Shown here: positions 29,427 through 38,775 of the stretch, in pieces
Layout: every line of letters begins with the position of its first letter
Numbering within the stretch: the first letter of the stretch is position 1
NCBI RefSeq assembly: GCF_000218895.1
Contig: NC_015703.1
Coordinates: forward strand, 2,059,001 to 2,123,000
Length of the DNA stretch: 64,000 nt
Direction: 5' to 3'
DNA from: Runella slithyformis DSM 19594
Lineage (GTDB): Bacteria > Bacteroidota > Bacteroidia > Cytophagales > Spirosomataceae
Program-made: the position numbers and the translations under genes
Notes under the pieces: generated by a model
Told to the model about the DNA's origin: nothing
The model's input: only the letters and a program-made list of their open reading frames with translations
Database searches by the model: none

Positions 29427-29434
29427 CAAAGTTA
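29427..29434 (-). promoter_or_regulatory. -7 box of the retron promoter
   Basis: Minus-strand TAACTTTG matches TAnnTTTG exactly. It would start transcription near 29420, a few bases before repeat a1, just where a retron RNA should begin. The -33 element is not clear. Confidence 0.6.
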
Positions 29435-29492
29435 GTTCTTTTGGTTGTTTCTTGAAGTTTACAACAATGTATTTGTATCAAAAACAATTCTA

Positions 29493-29723
29493 TCACGCTA
29501 CATCCAATAGTGAGGCCAATTTCTCCTCAGTTAAGCCATTTTTTTCGGCCTCGTCTGACAGCTTATCCATAGCTGTCAACAATCGTTCTTTGGGATTAGG
29601 CTCGGCAGATGTTTTTAACAGATTCGTAATCAAAAAGTTGAGCTTTTTACGTTTCTGTTTATCACGACGTAAATCAGCGCCGACTTGATCGTCAACCTTT
29701 ATTTTGAATGTTACAGTTGTCAT
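29493..29723 (-). CDS. Small hypothetical protein
   Basis: 76 residues from ATG 29723 (MTTVTFKIKVDDQVGADLRR), with a lysine/arginine-rich first half and a helical acidic end (LTEEKLASLLDVA). The opening beta-strand plus helices resemble ribbon-helix-helix antitoxin-like proteins, but no family is recognised. It lies 36 bp downstream of the RecD-like helicase stop on the same strand and upstream of the retron promoter, so it may belong to either unit. Confidence 0.5.
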   Translation of the reverse strand: MTTVTFKIKVDDQVGADLRRDKQKRKKLNFLITNLLKTSAEPNPKERLLTAMDKLSDEAEKNGLTEEKLASLLDVA

Positions 29724-29759
29724 CGCTTCTTTATTTTTACTCAAATATACATTTTTTCC

Positions 29760-31109
29760 CTATGCTACCGCGTAGCGGTGCGCGGTGTTGGTAAAGAGTT
29801 CGGACCGCGCCCGGGTAATGCCCGTGTACAGAAATCGTAAATCCATTTCGTGCATCCACGTGTTCATGATCACGGTATCCCATTCGCTGCCCTGAGCTTT
29901 GTGTACCGTGAGTGCGTGGCCGTAGTTGAGTTGTAAGGCACACAGATACAGGCTGTCTCGAAGGTCTTGGCTTTTTTTAAAAGCACGATTATTGCGCATT
30001 TCAGTGGCAAAAAGGGCTTTGCGCTGCTCAAGACTTATCTTGCCTTTGAGCGTATCCAATAGCACCAAAGACACAATACTGAACTCGGTGTCGTGCTCGT
30101 CTTTGAAGGCAATTTCGGCCTCCGTAAAGGTTAGGTCTGCCACGCGATGAATGCGTGAATCGAGGGCTTTGACAACGCCCACTTCGCCATTGGCTACGTA
30201 TTTTTGTCCGATATAGTTTTGGGTAAGCGTCACGGTGTCGTTTACGGCCAAACTCCCCGTGAGACCCAACGCCGTTCTGATTTGGTCGTTACAATCGTTG
30301 CGGTACGAGTTAGACCATGACAAAATCGCTACGCGGTCGTGTTGGCCTTGCTCAAAACGTTCCAGATACAGCCGGATAGCATGAGCGGGTTTGTAATACG
30401 CCTGTCCCATCGAATGAGGAACGGCTAAACGTCTTGTGACCATGTTTTGGCGCAGTACATCGGCCAAGGCCAAAATAGCCGAGCCTTCGCCTTGGCGCAT
30501 CACCTGCGTGAGTTCGATGGTATCGCCGCGCAGCCTGTAGTGTTGGCGCAGGTGCTCAGCCATAAGTGCAGGAGAGGCTTCTCTTGAGTCATAGCCTACG
30601 GGCGGCAGCTGACAGGCATCGCCCACAAAAATGATTTTGTTTTGAGGGTGGCCTTGTTGTACAAAATCTATAAAATCGGCCAATAACGAACGAGAAGCCA
30701 CAAAATCACCGCCGGTGTCCAATCGGTCGCTGACCATAGAGCTTTCGTCGGCAATGAACACCTGCGGCGTGGGGCAATCGTTGGTGCGGCGCTTCAGGTG
30801 GACAATGGCTTCCTCCACGTCGGTTTTGGGCGTATAAAAACAACTGTGCATGGTTTTGGCGGGAGTACCCGTTTTGCGTCCGATGTTTTTGGCAGCACGT
30901 CCCGTAGGGCCAAGCGGCACGGGATTGATGGAGTTTGCGGTCAGATACCGCGTGACGGCACTCATAATGCTGGTTTTGCCCGTACCGGCCGCTCCTCTCA
31001 CAATCAAAAACCGGTCGTCGCCTGCCAAAAACCGTTCAATCACGTTCAAAGCGTTTGCCTGCTCCGAAGTAGCCGAAAAACCCAGGAAAGAAAGTAGAGA
31101 AGTTGTCAT
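29760..31109 (-). CDS. RecD-like superfamily 1 DNA helicase
   Basis: 449 residues. Walker A RGAAGTGKTSI lies near residue 38, Walker B VFIADESSMVSDRL, motif III VGDACQLPPVG, motif V LTVHKAQGSEWDTVI, and motif VI TGITRARSELF. This is a compact RecD2/Dda-like 5'-3' helicase without N-terminal extension. No recB/recC or nuclease gene is near. Such stand-alone helicases are common Bacteroidota chromosomal genes. It is divergent from the WYL regulator; the 107-bp intergenic region holds an 8-bp inverted repeat (31116-31123 with 31132-31139). Confidence 0.88.
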   Translation of the reverse strand: MTTSLLSFLGFSATSEQANALNVIERFLAGDDRFLIVRGAAGTGKTSIMSAVTRYLTANSINPVPLGPTGRAAKNIGRKTGTPAKTMHSCFYTPKTDVEEAIVHLKRRTNDCPTPQVFIADESSMVSDRLDTGGDFVASRSLLADFIDFVQQGHPQNKIIFVGDACQLPPVGYDSREASPALMAEHLRQHYRLRGDTIELTQVMRQGEGSAILALADVLRQNMVTRRLAVPHSMGQAYYKPAHAIRLYLERFEQGQHDRVAILSWSNSYRNDCNDQIRTALGLTGSLAVNDTVTLTQNYIGQKYVANGEVGVVKALDSRIHRVADLTFTEAEIAFKDEHDTEFSIVSLVLLDTLKGKISLEQRKALFATEMRNNRAFKKSQDLRDSLYLCALQLNYGHALTVHKAQGSEWDTVIMNTWMHEMDLRFLYTGITRARSELFTNTAHRYAVA

Positions 31110-31216
31110 AGCTTGAGCGGCTTTTGGTTAGAAGCCGCTGCAAAAGTGGTTTAGAAAATAAGAGTAGAGAAATCTCAGATACGTACTTTTCTCGTTTGAA
31201 GAAAATAGTCACTCAA

Positions 31217-32197
31217 ATGGCCACCAATCAGCGTATTTATAAAACATTGAAGGCAATCCTGACTATTCATAAGCTGCTTCGTACGGGTAATGAAGTGAGT
31301 GGGGAAGCTCTGGCCAAAGCCTGCGGTACCGATAAACGGACAATCGTTGATTACGTAGCCTTGATGAAATCAAGCAGTTTTAAGGCCCCTATTGAATCAA
31401 GCCGTTATTACGGATATCGGTACAAAAAAGAAACACCTTTTTCCCTGTTAGGGGCTTTGGAAGATACCGAGTCAGGGACACTCAACGAGCTATTGGCAGT
31501 CGTACGACAGTTGCAGCATACAAAAGAGCTTCGCGGTATGGAGCGCGTGTTATTGGCACTGGAACGGCAAATTGGAGTAATTAATGGAAATCCCAATCCA
31601 CTCATTGAATTTGAAGAGGCTGAATTGAGAGGCAGAGAATATTTAGACAAACTGTACCGCCTCATTCATCAGCAAAAATTTATCAGAGTCCTTTATCAGG
31701 GTTTTGACATGCAGCAGCCTGTCAGCAAGATACTTTATCCGGTACAATTGCGTGAATTTAACAATCGTTGGTACCTAATTGCCTGGGGAGAAATAGAAGG
31801 TGAGCCGGTGTTGCAAAATATCCCCATTGATCGCATTCAGCAAGAGCCGGGTGAAACTACAGCATCTTTTGAAGTTCCCGATAATGTTGAGATAACGGCC
31901 TATTTCAAAGATTTGATTGGTGTCACTAAAACAAATGTGAAGATTACGGTGAAGTTACGGTTTCATAACCGCAAACGCGCCAATTATGCCATTACGAAAA
32001 AGATTCATGCAAGTCAGTCGGACCCTGTTTATAATGAAGACGATACAATTGATATAACCTTTGAAGTAGAATGGAATAAAGAACTGATCGCCAAAATTCT
32101 GGAATTTGGAGCAGATGTTGAAGTGCTTGAACCGAAAGACTTACGCCAAAAAATAGCCGAGACACTGCGCAGTGCCTCGGCTTGGTATGAAGGGTAA
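31217..32197 (+). CDS. WYL-domain transcriptional regulator
   Basis: 326 residues from ATG 31217 (MATNQRIYKTLKAILTIHKLL). An N-terminal helix-turn-helix (VSGEALAKACGTDKRTIVDYV) is followed by a WYL sensor domain (FIRVLYQGFDMQQPVSKILYPVQL, then NRWYLIAW) and a WCX-like end (EVLEPKDLRQKIAETL). WYL regulators bind nucleic acid or nucleotides and often control DNA-repair and anti-phage loci. It is divergent from the RecD-like helicase and may control it; whether it governs the retron is unknown. Confidence 0.88.
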   Translation: MATNQRIYKTLKAILTIHKLLRTGNEVSGEALAKACGTDKRTIVDYVALMKSSSFKAPIESSRYYGYRYKKETPFSLLGALEDTESGTLNELLAVVRQLQHTKELRGMERVLLALERQIGVINGNPNPLIEFEEAELRGREYLDKLYRLIHQQKFIRVLYQGFDMQQPVSKILYPVQLREFNNRWYLIAWGEIEGEPVLQNIPIDRIQQEPGETTASFEVPDNVEITAYFKDLIGVTKTNVKITVKLRFHNRKRANYAITKKIHASQSDPVYNEDDTIDITFEVEWNKELIAKILEFGADVEVLEPKDLRQKIAETLRSASAWYEG

Positions 32198-32248
32198 AAA
32201 AAAGGTAAGAGGTAAAAAAAGTCTTGGCTCCATACCTCAAACAATTGG

Positions 32249-34840
32249 TTAAAAAGTAATGGTATTGACCGTGGAGGTAGTAGAGGTGGTAGGCGAAGAT
32301 TTTAAGGTGGCGCCGGTAGCCGAGTACGTCCCGCCGGTGTACAATCCCCAGCCCGAAGAATTGCCCACGAAACTTCCACCGGTATAACTTCCACCGAAGT
32401 AAATTTTATATTGCGCGCCTTTGGCTAAACTTGGGTTTGAATAATGGAAATAACCGGATGCCGTTTTGGGCTTGAATGTCAACAAATCTTTGCCGGAAGC
32501 ATCTTCAATGTGTATGACTGATGTAGTAGCTACCGAAGTACTTGACTTGATAAACATTCCCACTTGCGCAGAGGCAGTTCCCATAGCTTTTGACATGTTA
32601 TTGGAAGGTTCCGCTCCGATTAAAATTCCTCCATTGACCAAGAAATTACCGTTGACGTCAACATCTTCATTTCCGTTGGAAATAACGGTTCCTCCTGAGA
32701 TCGTGAAGTTTCCATTGCTGTCAATGGCATCAGAACCGGTGACAATCACGATTCCGCCGCTTACTGTGAGTTGACTGTTATCATTTGACTCTGTTCCGCC
32801 CGAAACCGTGCCATAGGAGGTATTAAGACCATCGTTAGTAGCCGTTAAATTTATAATTCCCCCCGCAATTTTGATACTGATGGACTCCATCGCCTCGTAC
32901 GATTTTGTAACATTTATGGTGCCGTCATTTACCGTGATGGATGTTTCGGATTTTAATCCGTCATCGGTGGCGGCAATGTTTAGCTCTCCATTGTTCATAA
33001 TGAACGCTCCATCGCTTTTAAAGCCTTTGGCATCGCTCGTGGTGGTGGAGTTGTAGGTAAATTTTGCACCCGTTGCCGAGATATTCGTGGTGCCTCCGCT
33101 GACGGTCGACGTACCGTCGGCACTGATTCCTTTCGCGCCGCTTCCCGTGCTGCTGATGGTTAGGTTTCCGCCCTTGATGGCCAAATTCTTATCACAATTG
33201 ATGCCCGCAGGGGCGGCAATATCCGAATCGGCGGTGTCATAAAAAGCCGCTCCCGAAGTGGTAATTTTGACCGTACCCGCAGTCAACGTAAAATCGCCGC
33301 CCGTTTTTATTCCTTTCGAACCTTTGCCCGAAACGGTTAGCGTGATTACATCACCGGTACTGATGGAGGTATAACTTTCACTTTTAATGGCGTTGCCTTT
33401 ATCGCCGGTGGTGGTGACGGTTATTTTGCCTCCTTTGATCAAAACATAAGGCGTGATTGTAGCGTCTGTACCGTCATACGGTGCCGTAATTCCATCATCT
33501 GCGCTGTTGACGGTGATGGTTCCGCCATTTAGGGCTACATAGCCTTCTTCGGCCACAATTCCATCGCCTGATGAAGTAACGGTAACCGTTCCGTTATCCA
33601 TTTGAAAATAGTCATTGGCGTGAATACCGTCTTTCGCGGCCGATTTTACGATGATATTCGCTTGACTTACGTAGATATAATCATCGGCTACGATGGCGTG
33701 TTTGTTAAGGCCGGTTACGTTTAATGTGCCTGAGCCCATAAAACTCAGTTGCCCTTCGCTGAAGAATGTCCCCTTTTGGTCTTCTTTGCTTGTGGCATAC
33801 GTGGCTCCGTCGACCAACGTGTTTGTTCCCAATACATGGATGGTGGCTTTCTTGCCTGACTGAATATTGATCGCGGGGCCGGTGCTGTTTGTCAGGCTCA
33901 CGCCTTTCATCGTAATGTTGAATTTATACTCGCTGTAGATCTTGAAGCCGCCTTTGGTGGCGGTACCCGACAACAGATAAACGATTTCTTTGGTGGTATT
34001 GGTGGACGTAACGGTTACGTCGGCTCCGCTTACCGCTACACTTACGCCGTCATTCTGAAACGCATTGCTAACGGTAGCACTCGTTCCCGAATAGGTAATG
34101 ACAACCGTATCTTTGGCGGATGAAGCCGCGCCCGAAGCACTTATGACAATCGAAACCGTACAGGTTTGTCCGCCCAAACTTAAATTAAAGACGGCCGTAC
34201 CTGCCGAGGTCGGTGTACCGGCAATCGTGTAGGCCAAACTTCCCGAGCCATTGGCTAATGTACCGGCCACTAAGGTAGCCGTTAAACCTTCCACGCCCGT
34301 AGATGAAGCCGTTGAAACATCGTAGGTTCCTCCATTACCGCCGGTGTAGGTCAATGTGGCGATGCCTGAATAAGCCACTCCGTTTGTTCCCGTAGCAGGA
34401 GTAACCGTCCCGGTAAGTGTAGCGATACTCGCTTTAGAGGCTGTAACCGGCAAAGCTAACGTACACGTCTGTCCGCCCAGATCTATTGAAAAATTGGCGG
34501 TTCCGGCGGAGGCGGGTGTTCCGGTAATGACAAATTCGGCACTTCCGCTGCCGTTTTTCAACGTACCTGCCGATAAGGTGGCGGTCAGGCCCGTCACGCC
34601 TGAGGAAGCTACTGCGCTGCCGGCGGTGTAGATTACCCCATTGCCCCCCGTATAAGGCACGCTTGCGGTAGCGGTATAGGAGGTGCCACTCGTAGCGGCA
34701 GCCGAAAAGGCAGCACTCGAACAGTTCAATGCGGTGACCGCGGCAGGCGTGGCGGCCGTTATTTCAGGATCTTTACAGGCGTGGAAAATCAACATAAAAG
34801 CCAACAGGAGGCCAAGGGCCGCGAAACTTCTTTTCGTCAT
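32249..34840 (-). CDS. Lipoprotein with two Ig-like repeats and Cthe_2159-type beta-helix
   Basis: 863 residues from ATG 34840 (MTKRSFAALGLLLAFMLIFHAC, lipobox FHAC). Two homologous ~90-residue domains follow, both ending SAGTA.F...LGGQTC. A long segment (about 245-800) then repeats hydrophobic triplet strands such as ISVTSSGDGIVAEEG and GGTITVNSADDGI. This pattern matches the carbohydrate-binding Cthe_2159-like (DUF4353) right-handed beta-helix, known to bind acidic polysaccharides such as polygalacturonate. It is very rich in Thr/Ser/Gly. It probably sits on the cell surface. No enzyme or transporter is in the same operon. Confidence 0.82.
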   Translation of the reverse strand: MTKRSFAALGLLLAFMLIFHACKDPEITAATPAAVTALNCSSAAFSAAATSGTSYTATASVPYTGGNGVIYTAGSAVASSGVTGLTATLSAGTLKNGSGSAEFVITGTPASAGTANFSIDLGGQTCTLALPVTASKASIATLTGTVTPATGTNGVAYSGIATLTYTGGNGGTYDVSTASSTGVEGLTATLVAGTLANGSGSLAYTIAGTPTSAGTAVFNLSLGGQTCTVSIVISASGAASSAKDTVVITYSGTSATVSNAFQNDGVSVAVSGADVTVTSTNTTKEIVYLLSGTATKGGFKIYSEYKFNITMKGVSLTNSTGPAINIQSGKKATIHVLGTNTLVDGATYATSKEDQKGTFFSEGQLSFMGSGTLNVTGLNKHAIVADDYIYVSQANIIVKSAAKDGIHANDYFQMDNGTVTVTSSGDGIVAEEGYVALNGGTITVNSADDGITAPYDGTDATITPYVLIKGGKITVTTTGDKGNAIKSESYTSISTGDVITLTVSGKGSKGIKTGGDFTLTAGTVKITTSGAAFYDTADSDIAAPAGINCDKNLAIKGGNLTISSTGSGAKGISADGTSTVSGGTTNISATGAKFTYNSTTTSDAKGFKSDGAFIMNNGELNIAATDDGLKSETSITVNDGTINVTKSYEAMESISIKIAGGIINLTATNDGLNTSYGTVSGGTESNDNSQLTVSGGIVIVTGSDAIDSNGNFTISGGTVISNGNEDVDVNGNFLVNGGILIGAEPSNNMSKAMGTASAQVGMFIKSSTSVATTSVIHIEDASGKDLLTFKPKTASGYFHYSNPSLAKGAQYKIYFGGSYTGGSFVGNSSGWGLYTGGTYSATGATLKSSPTTSTTSTVNTITF

Positions 34841-34966
34841 GGTATTGGATGTCACTAAGTGCCTGCGCACTTAGGGTCGGTGTATTGGGTTTTTTCCTCG
34901 AATATACGTTTGATCAACGCGTCGCGTTGCAGAATGGGCTTTGATTGAAACAGGGCAACCCACAAA

Positions 34967-34998
34967 AAAGCCGAGACCCTGTGCGGTGTCTCGGCTTT
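34967..34998 (-). terminator. Terminator after the DUF433 unit (copy 1)
   Basis: 11-bp stem AAAGCCGAGAC (34967-34977) with GTCTCGGCTTT (34988-34998). On the minus strand it is followed by six Ts. It is nearly identical to the hairpin at 35430-35463. Confidence 0.75.
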
Positions 34999-35021
34999 GT
35001 ATGATAAAGGTCAACGTTTTT

Positions 35022-35120
35022 TTACTCAATAGCTTCTATTCTATCTTTAAGTATGGTGACAAGCTTATATTTTTCGCTCATTTCGAGTACAGTAGGCCAA
35101 ATGGTTGAAATGATAAATAC
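35022..35120 (-). pseudogene. Short C-terminal gene remnant behind DUF433
   Basis: A 32-codon stretch (VFIISTIWPTVLEMSEKY, then KLVTILKDRIEAIE, stop TAA at 35022) lies directly behind the DUF433 gene with no start codon at its beginning; an in-frame stop precedes it. DUF433 antitoxins are usually followed by a DUF5615 PIN-like toxin, so this may be the tail of a deleted toxin. The assignment is tentative. Confidence 0.4.
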
Positions 35121-35127
35121 TTAGGCA

Positions 35128-35373
35128 TCAGGCTACATTTTTGATCTCGTGAATTACATAATGTTTTTCCATTAATTTGATGGCAAATTGTTGGCAGGCA
35201 TCAATATCTTCCGATTCAAGCATCGGATATTGGTGAAGAAGTTCTTCACGGGGAGTTCCTGCGAACAGGAATTCTAAGATTGTCTGGACAGTGATACGCA
35301 TTCCACGGATGATTGGCCGTCCATTGCATATGTCAGGATCAATAGCTATTCGATCAGTAATATAAGTGGTCAT
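35128..35373 (-). CDS. DUF433 antitoxin-like protein
   Basis: 81 residues with the DUF433 signature: DRIAIDPDICNGRPIIRGMR, ITVQTILEFLFAGTPREELL and the helix-turn-helix-like end ESEDIDACQQFAIKLM. The family is the presumed DNA-binding antitoxin of VapBC-like pairs with DUF5615 PIN toxins. Here no intact toxin follows, only a 32-codon remnant. The unit is flanked by two nearly identical terminators (34967-34998 and 35430-35463). Confidence 0.85.
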   Translation of the reverse strand: MTTYITDRIAIDPDICNGRPIIRGMRITVQTILEFLFAGTPREELLHQYPMLESEDIDACQQFAIKLMEKHYVIHEIKNVA

Positions 35374-35429
35374 GGATGTATTTCATTTTTTCAAAATTAC
35401 GCATTATTTATTAAATAGCCCATCACAAA

Positions 35430-35463
35430 AAAGCCGAGACCCTGTGTGTGGTGTCTCAGCTTT
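35430..35463 (-). terminator. Terminator after the M1 peptidase (copy 2)
   Basis: AAAGCCGAGAC (35430-35440) pairs with GTCTCAGCTTT (35453-35463) with one mismatch. A T tract follows on the minus strand. It lies 20 bp after the peptidase stop. Confidence 0.75.
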
Positions 35464-35482
35464 TTCCTGATTCTGATGCGTA

Positions 35483-37462
35483 TTAATTTTCCTCCGGCGA
35501 CATATACCGCACGGGGTGCCAGGTATTGTTGCGGGGGTTGATGTCGGGCAGTTGGGAGTCGGGGTCGATGGTCACGGATTTCAGCGGTGTTTTGGTGGCC
35601 GCTTTGAAGGTCCAGGTACTGCCGCGTTGCCACACTTCTACGGGCAGCGTGATGCGGGTCTTTTTACCGCCCGCCTCTTCCAGTTCTACGATGGTAGGCA
35701 TGGCCCATTGCTCCAGGTTCTCGATGGTGATGACCGAGCCTTTGGAAGGCGTTTGCTCTACGTACTGTACTTCTTTTACGCCTTGGTCCAATTTATAGTT
35801 TTCGTAAAACCAGCCTTTCCAGTACCAGCCCAGATCTTCGCCGGCCGCATCTTCGATGGTTCGGAAGAAGTCATAGGGCGTCGGGTGTTTGAAGGCCCAG
35901 CGTTTTACGTATTGTTTGAAGGCATAATCAAAGCGGTCGCGGCCCAGTACCACTTCCCGTAGGAGTTTGAGGCCGATGGCGGGTTTGTAATACGCATCCC
36001 AGCCCAAATTGGTGGCTTTGATCACGTCCGGCACGGTCAGGATGGGGTCGGCCCCGTCGCGAAACAGCGTGGGAGCGAGGTTTTGCATATCGTCCAAACG
36101 GTCGCGGTTGTATTCGCCGTCGTTGAAGGCTTCGGTAGAGAGCATGTTGATAAACGTGTTGAATCCTTCGTCCATCCACGCAAACTTACGCTCATTGTTG
36201 CCCACGATCATCGGAAACCACGTATGTCCGAATTCATGATCGGTCACGCCCCAGAGTGATTCTTTTTTGTCATTGTGGGCGCAGAAAACAATCCCCGGAT
36301 ATTCCATGCCGCCTACGATACCGGCCACGTTGGTCGCTACTGGGTAGGGGAATTCCATGAGGTATTTGGAATAAAACTCCAGACAGCCTTTTACATATTC
36401 GGTGGAGCGGCCCCAACCGTCGTTACCGTCGTTTTCGGCAGTATACAATGATTGCGCGAGGGCAGGTTTGCCGCTGGGTAAGTTCATTTTGGCGGCATCC
36501 CACACAAAAGCGCGGGAAGTGGCCCAAGCCACGTCGCGGGCATTTTGGCAACGGAATTTCCACGTGATCATGCCCGAATCTTTGGGGCGTGATTTGGTGT
36601 CTTTTATTTCTTTAGCACTGCGGATCATGACCGTTTTGTCACTTTTACGGGCTTCTTCCATGCGCTTGAGTTGCTCTGAGGTCATCACCTCAGAAGGATT
36701 GAGCAACTCGCCCGAGCCGCCGACAATGTGGTCCCAGGGCACGGTGACGCTGTATTCATAGTCGCCGTAATTGAGGTAAAATTCGCCGGCTCCAATGTAC
36801 GGAAGCACATTCCAGCCCTCTATATCATCAAACACACACATGCGGGGATACCATTGCGCCATTTCGTAAATGGTGCCGTTTTTGGTATCCAGCTTGCCCA
36901 TACGGTCGGAAGCGTAGGTGGGTATTTTGAAGGAATAACTGATTTTGATTTTCAGTACATCGCCCGTGGGTTTTACCGCATCCGCGAGGCGAATTTGCAT
37001 ACGGGTATCGTCGATGATAAAATCGGCGGGAACGTATTTGCCTTTTCCCTGCTGAACGCTCACGGTGCTGATGGTATAGCCTCCTTCAAAACCCATGTTG
37101 CCATAGCGCCCCCCGTTGAGCGGCGTGGTTTTGCCGCTGCGTGAGTTGTCGTTGAAGGCATTTTGGTCGAGTTGCAGCCACACAAACGGCAATGCTTCGG
37201 GGCTGTTGTTGGTATAGGTGATTTCCACTTCGCCGGTAAGGCTGTTTGCCGCTTCGTCGAGGGTGGCGGCAATTTTATAATCGGCGCGGTTTTGCCAGTA
37301 GCGAGGCCCGGGGGCACCGCTGCCTGTGCGTGCCTCGTTGGCAGGCTGGTAGTTGAACAGTGGGTTAAATAATACGTGTGCGTCGTATTTGGAAGTGGGG
37401 TTTTGGGCTTGCACAAAAGCGGCAAGACTTACGAGGAATAAAAAACTAAGTTGACGAAACAT
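35483..37462 (-). CDS. Secreted M1 family zinc metallopeptidase
   Basis: 659 residues with a signal peptide ([19 protein letters not shown]). The gluzincin signature HEFGHTWFP, with the third zinc ligand Glu 18 residues later (WMDEGFNTF), and the exopeptidase-type [10 protein letters not shown] motif (GAMEN equivalent) are present. The layout is an N-terminal beta domain, catalytic domain and short C-terminal domain without the ERAP4 helical region, as in other Bacteroidota secreted M1 proteins. It should cleave N-terminal residues from peptides in the periplasm. Monocistronic, with its own terminator. Confidence 0.92.
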   Translation of the reverse strand: MFRQLSFLFLVSLAAFVQAQNPTSKYDAHVLFNPLFNYQPANEARTGSGAPGPRYWQNRADYKIAATLDEAANSLTGEVEITYTNNSPEALPFVWLQLDQNAFNDNSRSGKTTPLNGGRYGNMGFEGGYTISTVSVQQGKGKYVPADFIIDDTRMQIRLADAVKPTGDVLKIKISYSFKIPTYASDRMGKLDTKNGTIYEMAQWYPRMCVFDDIEGWNVLPYIGAGEFYLNYGDYEYSVTVPWDHIVGGSGELLNPSEVMTSEQLKRMEEARKSDKTVMIRSAKEIKDTKSRPKDSGMITWKFRCQNARDVAWATSRAFVWDAAKMNLPSGKPALAQSLYTAENDGNDGWGRSTEYVKGCLEFYSKYLMEFPYPVATNVAGIVGGMEYPGIVFCAHNDKKESLWGVTDHEFGHTWFPMIVGNNERKFAWMDEGFNTFINMLSTEAFNDGEYNRDRLDDMQNLAPTLFRDGADPILTVPDVIKATNLGWDAYYKPAIGLKLLREVVLGRDRFDYAFKQYVKRWAFKHPTPYDFFRTIEDAAGEDLGWYWKGWFYENYKLDQGVKEVQYVEQTPSKGSVITIENLEQWAMPTIVELEEAGGKKTRITLPVEVWQRGSTWTFKAATKTPLKSVTIDPDSQLPDINPRNNTWHPVRYMSPEEN

Positions 37463-37748
37463 TATAAAAAGAATTTACGATGTGCAATGGTCGATGTGGC
37501 CTATCCTGAAAAACAATAGAAATGGGATCATCGAAACTTTTACTTATGGAATTTGCTGAAAAACGAAGGTAAGTCAGAATTGTTGTAAAAAGTAAAAACA
37601 CAAACATAATCCATGAAATCAAGCTTACTTTCACCCAATTTGGAGGAGAAATGAATCAGTAAGCGGAAAGATTGGTTATTACTTTATTGCTGCCTGATTC
37701 CAAGTTTTTAATCCCTCAGTCGGCAATCAGAAATCAAAAATACAGACA
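37463..37748. other. Non-coding divergent promoter region
   Basis: 286 bp between the divergent M1 peptidase and CobW genes. I find no convincing gene; a 62-codon open frame on the minus strand (37446-37634) overlaps the peptidase start and lacks support. Promoters for both flanking genes must lie here. Confidence 0.5.
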
Positions 37749-38771
37749 ATGGCACTCACTAAAATACCCGTTAATATAATCACCGGTTTTTTGGGCGTTG
37801 GCAAAACAACGGCGCTGCAAAATGTTCTCAAACGCAAACCCGCTGACGAACGCTGGGCGGTTATTATCAATGAATTCGGCGCGGTTTCGATCGACCATAC
37901 GCCGTTTGCGGGGGCCGATGAAAATGCTCTGGTGGTGAAAGAAGTCGCGGGCGGGTGTATTTGCTGCACGGCCAATTTGCCGATGCAAATGACGCTGACG
38001 ATGGTGTTGCGTCAGGTCAAACCTCACCGAATTCTGATCGAACCCACCGGTATCGGCCACCCGGAGGCGATCCTGGATATGTTGCGGGGAAAATTTCTGA
38101 AAGACGTGCTGGACATTCGCGCTACGGTCTGTATGGTAGACCCGCGGCAGTGGGACAATGAAGACTATCGGGAGCACGAAACCTTTATTGACCAAATCAC
38201 CCTGGCGGACGTGCTCATTGCCAACAAGGTAGACTTGGCCGGCGATGCCCTGACGCAGGAGTTTCTGCACTGGGCCAAAGAACTTTTTCCGCCTAAAATT
38301 TTGATCGGTGCCGTTGAGCACGGCGACATTGACCCCAACTGGCTCAACATTGAACCTTTCCCGAATCGGAAAGCCCTGCATCCTCATGCGCACGAACACG
38401 AGCATCATCACCGGCATGCTTCGGAAGAGTTGCCGATTCCCGAACTAGGGAAACCCCTCATGCGCGAAAGCCACGGGTTGGGACGCTACAGTTGCGGATG
38501 GGTTTTTTCTCCTGACGAAGTGTTTGAATTGCCTAAATTGAAGGCGTGGATCGCTTCGTTGCAAAATGTAGAGCGGGTCAAAGGCGCCTTCAGAACGGGT
38601 GTGGATTGGGTATTGATCAACGCCGTACGCGGGGAGTTTACGATCGAATACCTGGCCTACCGCCGTGATAGCCGCGTGGAGTGCATTGCCGCCGGTCCGC
38701 TGCCCTGGAAGACATTGGAAGAAGGGTTGAAGGGCTGTCTTCTGCATGTACCGGAAATGAAAACCGTCTGA
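37749..38771 (+). CDS. CobW/COG0523 family GTPase (metallochaperone)
   Basis: 340 residues. Walker A GFLGVGKTTALQN, the metal-binding CxCC motif in GGCICCTANLP, the guanine-specificity NKVD, and a histidine-rich stretch (PHAHEHEHHHRHA) near residue 220 ahead of the CobW C-terminal domain. The family delivers zinc or other metals to client enzymes using GTP. No zur-type site or zinc transporter is adjacent, so the metal is not assigned. The next gene starts 4 bp after the stop, implying co-transcription. Confidence 0.92.
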   Translation: MALTKIPVNIITGFLGVGKTTALQNVLKRKPADERWAVIINEFGAVSIDHTPFAGADENALVVKEVAGGCICCTANLPMQMTLTMVLRQVKPHRILIEPTGIGHPEAILDMLRGKFLKDVLDIRATVCMVDPRQWDNEDYREHETFIDQITLADVLIANKVDLAGDALTQEFLHWAKELFPPKILIGAVEHGDIDPNWLNIEPFPNRKALHPHAHEHEHHHRHASEELPIPELGKPLMRESHGLGRYSCGWVFSPDEVFELPKLKAWIASLQNVERVKGAFRTGVDWVLINAVRGEFTIEYLAYRRDSRVECIAAGPLPWKTLEEGLKGCLLHVPEMKTV

Positions 38772-38775
38772 TTCC

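Noticed and set aside
31116-31139. 8-bp inverted repeat as a terminator
   Set aside because: It lies in a divergent promoter region without a T tract; an operator is more plausible and is mentioned only as such.
32249-34840. Repetitive sequence that might be a tandem DNA repeat or CRISPR
   Set aside because: The repetition is at protein level with diverged codons; there are no regular direct repeats and spacers.
37446-37634. 62-codon hydrophobic open frame before the M1 peptidase
   Set aside because: It overlaps the peptidase start, has no start-site signal and no family-like pattern.
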